Positions 54,849 through 64,000 of a stretch of 64,000 nucleotides of DNA are shown piece by piece (position 1 is the stretch's first letter; every line of letters starts with the position of its first letter). The DNA is from Wuchereria bancrofti. Its lineage: Eukaryota; Nematoda; Chromadorea; Rhabditida; Onchocercidae. The notes beneath the pieces are model-generated. The model saw nothing but the letters and a program-made list of their open reading frames with translations, did no database searches and had not been told where the DNA came from. The position numbers and the translations under genes are program-made. The stretch lies in the NCBI GenBank assembly GCA_005281725.1, contig SSBO01000012.1, positions 15,528,566 to 15,592,565 of the forward strand. Reading direction: 5' to 3'.

Positions 54849-57800
54849 TTTTTTTGTAATTAAAGGTGTTAATCAGTAAATTATCGTTATTATCGGGAAA
54901 CATGGCCACAAAAGCTACCTAATTCTTGTAATGGAAAATACAATTTTTGCTGAAGATTGTACTGAACACGTAGGAAGCTAGGAATTAAAGAATTGTGATC
55001 ACGACGACTTGACGAGTATCTCGAAAAACTAGCTTATAACTGATGAAATTATTAAACTTACAGGTTTGAAATTAGAAATGTTTGGCCAGCAGTATGTTAT
55101 ATTTGTAATATATCTCTTGAACTCTCGATAATCTCTTGAATATGACAACACACCAAGTGAAAATCCATTGTGGTACCAATCTTTTAAAAATGTACCCATT
55201 TAGTCCACGAAGTGGTCTAAGATGTTGAAACTCGAAAATATCCTGACCAACGATCATTTCAGCACTGTTAGTCCTATCTTTTGTTTGGTACATTTTTGAT
55301 TTTATAGGTGTTCCTGTCATACAAACATTATATATTGAGTTATTTCAAGAAAAAGTAAATATCACAGGACAGTGCCAATGTCTAATATTTTCCCATGATT
55401 AGACGTTAATACATTGTTTTAACTGATCTACAGAAAATCATTTTTCGATAGTTGACATAACAGCTCATATTCACTTATTTTTATTCGGTAGGTCACGGTT
55501 TCTGTCAATATGCTTGGATATATTAAAATGCCTGCACACTTGGAACTAAGGAAGGTTAACAATTTTCCTTGGATGGGTTTTGTTTCTTTGATCTCGGAGA
55601 GACTCGTTTGATGTTGATAGTGTGGGGTAACGCAAGAATAATAATTCCTTTATGAACAGAAACAACAGTATAATAAATTTTATAAAGAGGAATCGAAGTA
55701 CAAGTAGTGAAAATCCCTTTCATAAGTTAAACTGTTTCGTGTGTTACCATGACATGTATATATAATATTAAAATGGGAGTGGTCGTGGTGAATCCTTTGT
55801 TAGGCTTCAGAAATCGTTAGTAATATCAATCTAATGTCAGGTATAAACATCAGATTGGAAACAATGTCATTTGCACATTATCTTGCGAAGATGTCATCGG
55901 ACACTTTTTTCTGAAATAATATTTTAGAGTTTGGCGATATTAGGAATTTGCAACATTAAAAATTGGCAACTTTTGTTCTAAGAAACTATTTGAACAGAAA
56001 TCCATCTTTGTGCGCTATTCGTTTTCAGTTCTCAACGAATCAAAGTCTTCAATATTGGAATATCGGAATTGCATAGAATGATTGAAAATCATTCCTTTCA
56101 CTATTATTCAAACTTTATACTTCAATCACAAGGAATGTTTTAGAGTCAGCGTCCTTTTGGATCAAATGGAATTTTTCCACTTTATCTTTGGATACATGTG
56201 GTAATGTCCTGCTGGGAGTTTCTATTAGTGTTCTGGATGTGCATCCAGCAGATGAAATAAAACTTGAGATGGAATGGAATGTGGCATCAAAATAGTACCA
56301 GAAAACCAGAAAGAAGTTGTTCGGAAAGTTAGGCCATCGTTTTTTTTTGCTGCAAGAAGTGGTACTTGTACGAAAGGTTAATACCAATATTTTTTTTAGA
56401 TTAATAATTTCTATTTGTTATTTTTTTTTAAAGTCACTTGTTGAATTAAATGAAACCTTGGCTACTTAAAATCTAATTGAGAAATCGGTTAGACAGCAAT
56501 TCTATTTGATGAAATAATAAGATACTCGTATACTGACCAAAGACCACAGCTTATCAGCATGTTAGCTTCCAAATTATTAATTGCAACTTCGATATGATTG
56601 ACCGCGCAATAAAATCGTACTGAATTCACGGTTAAATTTCAAACAAATGAATTTTAATTAATTTCACACGAAATAATATTCAATGAAATTCATCTCGAAA
56701 TAATTCTCCAAATGTTATTCATTCTGCATATAATTTGGTAGTGAACCAGCTGTTTATTTCCAAAATGAATAATTAGGATGTTCAAGCAATATGAAGGAAA
56801 AGGCAGTATCGTGGTTTCCAATAAAAATTGAACAAAGAGATTGTGAGTGATAAATAAGGTCATTGTGATGAGTGCTACGTCAATCTTCCCTCTTCCCCGC
56901 TGTGATTTTAGCTCATTTTGATTTTTAAAATTTTAAATTTTCGAAAAATTGGATTTACATAATCTATTATAAATATAAATAATTAATTAATTTAAATGTA
57001 AATACAGTCATTTGGAACTTTTTTCTCGTACCACCGAAGAATATTGCACAAAAGACATCATTCAGTCGATGATGATAATCATTATTTCAGATCAAATCAG
57101 TGTCTTTCATATTGATTTAATTTAATAGAGACACAAGATGACTGATATATCTATTCAGTAGCTTTTTTTTATGACATTTAAAGTTAAGTAAATGAGAAGA
57201 CATTGTCATTTTTTTTGTTATCTGTTTTACCTAAAGTTTACTTTACATTATGTTTACTTTGAAAGTTTTAAACTGAATTGTTTTTTGCCATCCCAAACTT
57301 TACAGATACAAACATACATTTACTTCTTGCAAGAATAGCATTTGTTAATAGCATTTTGCCTAGAACAACCTTTGCTTACTAGATCCCACTGCTTTCTCAA
57401 AAACGTCTAGAAAATTTGATTCTGCTTTTTCTAGGAAAATATGCTTATTGTGCTAATATTTCATTCCACTGAAAAATCTGGAAAAAGGTTCTCCCACTGA
57501 ATAAAAATTCCTTTCTCCCGCTTCTATAATTTTAATTTCCATCCCCAAATCTAATATGAACACTTCATTTGAATGCAAAAATTACAAACGACTGAACGAT
57601 ATGAAAGCTTATGGGACATATTATCATTAGGAGAGTCGAACAAATGTAGAAGTCTTTTTCGCCATCATCGTCGACTAGTAAGTAATAATACCTCTGGGGA
57701 AACTCATAAAATGGCCGTTGTTGAACAGCCAACAAACTAAGAAAAAATGAAGAAATAAGGAATTTTTAGGGGAGTTTATTTCCTGATTCCGAATGCCGCT

Positions 57801-59721
57801 TACTCCGTCTTCATATGGAGGGATTACCATTTAGCAGCTCTTTTCATAATTCTACACTTTTCACTACTACCACGATCGCCACTCGTTAAAATTATTACAT
57901 CTACCTCCATCATTAACATTTGTACTATTCTAACTTCTAACTGCTAATACTGCTGGGTATAGTTACTGTGTCTCATTTTTAATGTCATTTTATTTTATAT
58001 CAGTATGATATGAACATTGATGTATTTATTTCAATGACAAAATCTTTCTTCTTTCCTTTCTTTTTTGCTTTTCCCGCATGGACGTTCTTCCACTCAAATT
58101 TGAGAGGAAGTGCTGATATCCGTTCTCTTTTCCCAAAAATATAAACTTCTCACTTCTATCGTCATTACTGTTATGATGCATTTTTTTGCTTCTCTTTTAT
58201 TCTTGAAATTTCTTCCGAGGATTTCCTCTTTTTTCCGGTTTTTTCTTGTACATACCGTCACAATTTTATGTCCTTGAAAAGGCTCATTTGATGATGAGCA
58301 AACGCACAAATATCACCGTAATTGTTGATGGTCTATAATTTTTTCAGGATTTATCGTTCCTAATTGCTTTAGTTATCATTCATTTCATCGATTTAATGTC
58401 TGCACAATTTATGGTTACGTTTTGAAGTTAAACAATTTTGCCTCAGTTGATTACCAGTTCCTTTGACGACAAATTTGCTAGGGCCTTGCTTGAGCAGTGT
58501 TGCTGTGAAACATGTAATGTGATGTAATCTCGTTTGCAAAATAAAGCTTGGAAGAACGCAAACAGAAAAGACTTTCCATCGGAAAAAAGCAGAAAAAGAA
58601 GTTTTGAACCCCAATGTTCAGAACAATTAAAACGATTACGAGAAGTTATTACTGGCCGAAAAATAGTGTGCAATATAGTGAATACACAGAAGTGTGTCAT
58701 TGAAACCTTTAACATTTAGCAATCTTTTTAAAATGGAAGATTTTGATTGCAGAGGAGAAGATATCGAAAATGTATTGATAATTACTATGGCCTGACATAA
58801 ATCATAAGTGCTTTAACTTTCCCATCGGAAAATGTCATTTTTCTTTATTGTTTAAAGACAAATTTATGTCAACGTGAGAATTAAATTTTTTATATGTGCT
58901 ATGTTACGTTCAGTCAGTATAACCGTTTATGTATCATTACGTGATATCGATGCTCGAAATTGACGGATTTGACGTTATTGTTTTAACTAAGGTACTAATA
59001 TCAACATATATCAACAGCACTGGTTTAAAAACCGGAAAAGTTTTGAGTGATGTAGCGAGTAACATGTTGATATGAAATAATTACAAGTGATCAATAAATT
59101 ACTGCATGCTGCAGCATTCGTTGCGTAAATTGTAAGTGGCAAACAATGGAAAAAGAATGTATTCCTTGCAGACAGCATTCCATATTCCTTTTCATAAAAT
59201 GAAATTTGGTGTTTATAGTAACTGAATTGCGAAGTTTTGCAGAGTGTGAACAGTCTCTGTTTTCTTTGCTCTGTTCAAATTAATAACTTCACTTTTGCCG
59301 AAACTTGACGCGGAACATCGCACTATATCAACTTTATCACTCATAATGAGGAAGTAGTTATCCGGAATGCTGGTGATAATATATTTTGCTATGAAAGACA
59401 GAAAATTAGTACTTTCTCCAACATCTATGTGAGTCTAATCTGTCATCAGGATTAATTTCATTAGTATTCACCGAAATATTAATAATTGATAAATAATCAG
59501 TAAAATGTACAGGTTGCTATGGAACACTTTTACATACATTGCTTTTATTGTTTCTTTTTTCTTTTGTTACATTTTGTATATTGAAAGTTTTACATATTAG
59601 ATGAACTCAGGTAGTTATCCATCCGCTAAAGCTTTCACTGATAAGATGATATCCGACACAGATGCCTAATTTATTTATTATTTTGATAGAAATATCGCAG
59701 TAATTACTATTTACAACCAAG
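54849..59721. other. Spacer between the inverted mariner copies
   Basis: About 4.9 kb of AT-rich sequence with no supported gene. The only coding-like stretch is at 56143-56295, listed separately. Short frames elsewhere have no splice context. Confidence 0.4.
56143..56295 (+). CDS. Possible terminal exon of unknown gene
   Basis: After a possible acceptor (ATGTTTTAG) the plus frame is open for 50 codons with protein-like composition: ESASFWIKWNFSTLSLDTCG, then VLLGVSISVLDVHPADEIKL, ending in TAG. No upstream exon could be joined to it. It could be a gene fragment or chance. Confidence 0.15.
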   Translation, partial: ESASFWIKWNFSTLSLDTCGNVLLGVSISVLDVHPADEIKLEMEWNVASK

Positions 59722-60730
59722 GCAACTACAATTTTGAATTTTGTTATTTGATACAAAATATGACTATGATTTAATGCTCATTTATTTGCATCATGTTTTC
59801 TTGTTAATAACTTCCGCTGTTTGTCGGATTAATTCCAGGAATGAAACTAGAAGGAAAGCAAATTGAAATGAATTTTCATTTATAATCTGAGAGAACTCGT
59901 AATAACAACGAGACCTGTGGTCATAAAGTTTTGAGAAGGAACCGAGGGATTTGAAGACAAAGAAATTGTGACCGGTCATCGGGGGTGAACAATAAATGAC
60001 CAATTAGGAGCAATCATGGAACTGATCCTCTTATATACACGTAAGATTTCTGAAGAGCTCAATGTCACTCACTCTACAGTCGGTCACTTGGTACTTTAAC
60101 GCAGAAGCACGACAGGTGGTTCATTTCATGAAGTGGCCGCTAATCAGAAAAAAATCGTTGCTTTGAATTGTCTCTTTTATTCTGAGAAATCACAATGAAG
60201 CATTTCTCAATCGGATTGTAATGTGAAACGAAAAGGAAGAAGCAGTAAAGCACTTCACAGGACCGAAATTGTGCTCAAAAACTAGGCTTGCTAAGTCCTG
60301 GTGGATTTTACTTAAAAAGTATACTGAACACGTCGATGAAGTGTACCTAAAACTGTGATCGGTGTCAATCAACAAAAAAGAGTTCAATTCTTCAAGACAG
60401 GGCTCTACTTTAGATGACCAGCGTTCCAAAAGTTGGACGAATTGTGCAGTGAAGTTTCGTCTCATTCGCAATATTTGTCACAATCGGACTTTCCACCGAT
60501 CAATGTCTTCTCCTGGACCATATTAATGACTTCTTGAAGGGGAAATAATTCTACATCAATGGGAATGATGCTGTCAAGTGTCCATCAAGTCCTGAAACGC
60601 GGCTTTCCACACCGCAAAAATAAACTGAAACAAAATAACTCGATTGTTATGCTTCCTACTTTGGCTAACAAAGATGCTTTTAACCTTAGCTGTAGTTAAA
60701 TGAAAATTGTGTAATTCCAAAAGCGTATCT
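59722..60730 (+). pseudogene. Dead mariner-family transposase, right inverted copy
   Basis: Mariner transposases cut and paste DNA using a DD34D catalytic triad. In broken frames one can read RKISEELNVTHSTVGHL (60040-60090, helix-turn-helix region), VAANQKKIVALN, NEAFLNRIVM (60194-60223, family consensus NEPFLNRIVTCDEKW), KHFTGPKL (60248-60271) and DHINDFLKGK (60516-60545, near the third catalytic region). The first catalytic Asp position is Asn, and the Cys before it is a stop codon. Several frameshifts are present, so it is inactive. Terminal inverted repeats and TA target duplications could not be identified at the copy ends. Confidence 0.65.
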
Positions 60731-61092
60731 CTTGCAACAATTTAATGTATCATGACCTTTTCCAAATAATTGAAATCATGAAAATTGAATTCATTTCAAC
60801 CAAATTGTCGTTGTATGTTTTCAGCGTATGCTTATTATTAGAAATAGTTGCTTCCTTTAATTTTTACTATGATGTCACGGATTGCTAATGAGTGAGTGAA
60901 TGTTGTAAAGCTGTGAATGAAATCTGCTTTACAATTACATGAAATAGAGAGAGAGGAGGAGAGGTAAACACACTGATCTAATGGTCATGCCGAACCAAAT
61001 TAATCAGAACACAACGACCTGACCGGGATATGTTCATGTCATATTAGCCTTACACCATGATAAGTGTTCCCTCAGCACAACTTCCAAATGTT

Positions 61093-61130
61093 GTCAGCCG
61101 TGTCATTCCTATTCGGATGACACGGCTGAC
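61093..61130. repeat. Perfect 14-bp hairpin with 10-nt loop
   Basis: GTCAGCCGTGTCAT, loop TCCTATTCGG, then ATGACACGGCTGAC. It is GC-richer than its surroundings. No following T-run or known RNA family was recognised. Confidence 0.8.
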
Positions 61131-61797
61131 CCGTCGACACGCAAATCGACACTGTCCACTAATCACGCCTACAGAATCTATCGATCGATTTCTCTTCATC
61201 AATCCATTCGTTTTCACTTCACGACCTATTCCTCTCTCTATTCACTCCTTTCCCGAGTCATACCTTCCATCACCGCCGCTAACCAATCATATATAGCTGT
61301 CATATTCCCGATCAAATTTCGAACTGTGAGAGAGGTATGTGTGTCGATGTATACACACATACATATATATGTATGTGTGTATGTGTCTGAACTCGCAACC
61401 ATAAAACACATTTCGTTTGTGTGCGGAGGGGAGCAGCACTTACTGCTATCTGTTATCGTGTTGATGGTGGTATCCTGAGGAGAACCTTCCACTCTTACTG
61501 CTGTTGTCGCTGATACATACAGCCCTCCCCTACCTCTCTTCGCCTTTTTCCTCTACTTCATTCTGTTATTTTTTCAAATTATATTTGCAATTTTGCAAAG
61601 GTTTTCATAGATCCAGTGACCTTCGACCTTTTATCCTTCCCTATTACTTCGTCAAAGTGATCATACTCAGGACATATTGCTATCGCTTATACGGTTGATG
61701 CCATTACGTGACATCCAACGTAACTGCTACCTTTTTATACCTTCCATATGACGTCGCAAACATCGAAGCTTTTACCTCAAACTGTAAGATTTTTACG

Positions 61798-61880
61798 ACA
61801 TTTATTTTTATTTATTATTATTATTGTTATCATTAATAATAATTATTATTATTACTATTACTATTATTATTGTTATTATC
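61798..61880. repeat. ATT/ATC trinucleotide microsatellite
   Basis: Imperfect run of TTA/ATT/ACT units in non-coding sequence. Confidence 0.85.
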
Positions 61881-62323
61881 ACTTAATGGCTAGCATAGCA
61901 GTTAAGACTAAAGAGTAAAGACTAAAGAATTAAGTAGGGATTCCTGAGGAAAGTAAAGTTTTGTGATAATTTTAGCTGATAATTTCTCTGTCTATCATTT
62001 GTAGCAGTAACGGATCGGTCTAATTGAGTATTATGACAATGCAATATTACAGATGCTCTTTGATTACTCAGAAAGTCTTGGAAGGTATCATATATGTCCC
62101 ATAAATTTCGAGTCAGTTTTCTGTGATAAAACTCTTCAATTACCGGTGCACTTAACAAAGGTAATCACTGTCCGGAAGAAATGAGCACGGAAGGATGCTG
62201 TTTCTGTATTACTAAATGCTATCCCATCGATCTGTAATTGTAGGGTGTTGCTGGCTTGTGTGCGTAAAAGTGGAGATAGAATCGTTCGTTCGAGAAAGAG
62301 CCGTTGTTGCAGTGGCAGTCTAG

Positions 62324-62371
62324 ATGATGTCTGCAAGCTCGCTTGATGATATTGACTTGAATTCTCTCAGG
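62324..62371 (+). CDS. Candidate first exon of a gene extending right
   Basis: After the acceptor GTTGTTGCAG (to 62312) and 11 nt of leader, ATG opens the frame MMSASSLDDIDLNSLR, directly followed by a strong GTAAGT donor. This is the shape of a trans-spliced first coding exon. No matching downstream exon could be identified, so the product is unknown. Confidence 0.3.
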
Positions 62372-62837
62372 GTAAGTGAAATTTTATTGCAGGAAAGAGG
62401 TCGATGACCATTTTGCTATCCGCGATTTTTATATTGTAAGCATGACATTGTGCTTAATACTACCTTACTGCCCACTAACCAGTTTCGAAAAGCTCATTGA
62501 TGCGATATGATTGAAGGTTGCAACTCATTAAACAGAAAAATTTAAGAAATGTGATTTGAGGGAAAAGAAGAATACTGTATTATATGTGGCTGGTAAAAGG
62601 GCGAGCAAGGAGTGCAAAACAGTTCAATAGCTAACTAACTAAGCAGTATCAAAACACATTTATAATCATTTTAAGATCATTATTAAACTTTATTAAATAG
62701 ATTTTCGAATGCATAGAAATATATTTTTGCATTGACTTTTGTCGGCTTAGTTTATCTGTTAATTTAATGTGCTGCTTTGATACTGCTTAGTTAGCTATTG
62801 AGCTGTCCAGTAGGTTATTGTTCGAGATCATTTATAT

Positions 62838-62901
62838 CATTAAACTTTCGATTTAAACGATAGTTTTAGCATTAAACTTTCGATTTAAACGATAGTTTTA
62901 G
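62838..62901. repeat. 32-bp exact tandem duplication
   Basis: CATTAAACTTTCGATTTAAA... repeats at 62838 and 62870 with a 32-bp period, in non-coding sequence. Confidence 0.9.
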
Positions 62902-63444
62902 TTCTTTTCTCCTAGATTAAGCATTTAATAAAGCATATTTGATAAAATTTTATTTATTACTTTTACTTATTGTTTCATTTGACCATTCTGTATCCAAAAA
63001 GCTTGATCCAAATGACGATATTGCAAACTTAGCTATCGTCAGGGTTGATTAAGTATAGTACGCATTTGGTATTTAATAAATTTTTACATTGATTGATTAG
63101 ATTTACTTTTTAAATAAAAATTAGGGCATTTAATTTTGATTGAAATAATCGTTGAGTTTTTGGTATGGTGGCGCCTATTGATGTGAGATTAATCGATGGG
63201 ATAGATAAAGAAATCCGAGGGAATTTTTTGCTTATTTTTCAAGCGCGTTTTTTGGTTGTTAGGTCAGAGGTTATATATATATATATATATGTCTCTTGAG
63301 TCATTGTCAAGCTATTATTCAATCGATTGCTGGAAATTTTTCTACTTTTATTGGCGCAATAAAAACGGACATTTACAGTCGCGTTTTGTCCCTGCAGGAG
63401 TAGTAGTGTCTCGTGTGATTCATCGGATCATAATTTCCTAGTGA

Positions 63445-63459
63445 ATGAAGTTTGCTAAG
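63445..63459 (+). CDS. Second candidate first exon (very short)
   Basis: Between the acceptor CATTTACAG (to 63378) and a GTAGGT donor at 63460 there is a short leader and ATGAAGTTTGCTAAG (MKFAK). Possible next acceptors lie at about 63547, 63802 and 63985, all in phase 0, but none gives a recognisable protein in the window. The product is unknown. Confidence 0.2.
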
Positions 63460-64000
63460 GTAGGTTTTTCAAGAAGGTTATATTAGCAATATACAAGCAT
63501 ATTAAGATCTAATATTTAGTTTTATCCTTTTTTATTCTTGCGAACAGTTTGGAATAAGCAGCTGTTTGACAAATTTAATTTAGGGGATATCAGGAAAGCC
63601 AGTTATGGAATTATAGAAAGATTTATCATATTATTTCATTAAACTTGGAATATTCACAGTCTTTAGTGATGGTTATATGTATCTCGTCAGTGTCGCCTAT
63701 ATATAAAAAGTTATGACTAGATGCAAAGTTTATGGATAAGAAAAAATATAAGTTCAGTCCACTCTCCATTCATTTAGAAGAAATATTTTCTCTCTTAATG
63801 CAGATACTAGCTGTTCCAATTAAGGCTTGCTCCTTTTCATTATTTATCAAAAGTTGTTTAAAAAGCAAAAAATTGGAAATGTGATGCGCGCACTTGGAAT
63901 GGTGTTGTATTTCATTTCATGTTGGAAATTTTCCTTCATCAAATTAATGGTTAATCTTATTGTACATTCGGAAGTAATTTTACAGATGAAATTGATTGGC

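Larger units (their letters stand above)
62372..64000. other. Right-hand flank, mostly unassigned
   Basis: AT-rich sequence with the 32-bp duplication, a short TATATA run near 63272 and the candidate MKFAK exon. Probably intron or promoter of a gene that lies to the right. Confidence 0.3.

Noticed and set aside
53840..60730. One large transposon with 1-kb terminal inverted repeats
   Set aside because: The arms contain a transposase remnant themselves and the 4.9 kb between them has no transposon gene. Two related mariner remnants fit better.

Overview
The window is AT-rich eukaryotic DNA with small exons, GT...AG introns ending in TTTCAG-like acceptors, and single-copy animal genes. Gene content and intron style suggest a nematode, possibly filarial-like; nothing in the window fixes the species. 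Four protein-coding loci can be reconstructed exon by exon, with reading phase conserved across every junction I could define. There are no rRNA genes, CRISPR arrays or operons of bacterial type, and no tRNA that I could recognise.

Layout. (1) About 1-21.2 kb, minus strand: the N-terminal half of a tandem-C2 protein that looks like a GAP1-type Ras GTPase-activating protein. Its GAP domain would lie off the left edge. The intron/exon block at 2.1-18.5 kb is present as several overlapping pieces of two diverged ~4.9 kb versions (called P and Q here), joined at single N characters, so the second exon appears three times. (2) 21.2-29.9 kb: mostly non-coding, with a ~400 bp TG microsatellite and a 21-bp perfect inverted repeat. 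(3) 29.95-31.44 kb, plus strand: a complete four-exon gene for a LAPTM4/DUF7027-like four-span endosomal/lysosomal membrane protein. (4) 36.0-46.3 kb: a ~10 kb palindrome with ~3.2 kb arms around a nine-exon plus-strand gene for a Barentsz/CASC3-like protein. The last three exons lie in the right arm, so they are copied on the minus strand in the left arm, and two of them again in a 0.7 kb fragment left of an N. (5) 48.6-52.3 kb, plus strand: a complete alpha-carbonic anhydrase gene with Tyr at the proton-shuttle position. (6) 53.8-60.7 kb: two equal-length 1,009-bp copies of a dead mariner transposase in inverted orientation, 4.9 kb apart. (7) 60.7-64 kb: non-coding, with a strong hairpin, short repeats and two weak candidate first exons.

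The loci are unrelated housekeeping or signalling genes: Ras signalling, late-endosome membrane, exon-junction/mRNA localisation and CO2 hydration. I found no convincing new multi-gene system. The most striking structure is architectural. All five single-N characters abut duplicated sequence, and in the RasGAP region one stretch switches from version P to version Q. This points to allelic variants being strung together during assembly, although a true tandem duplication and a true palindrome are not excluded from sequence alone.
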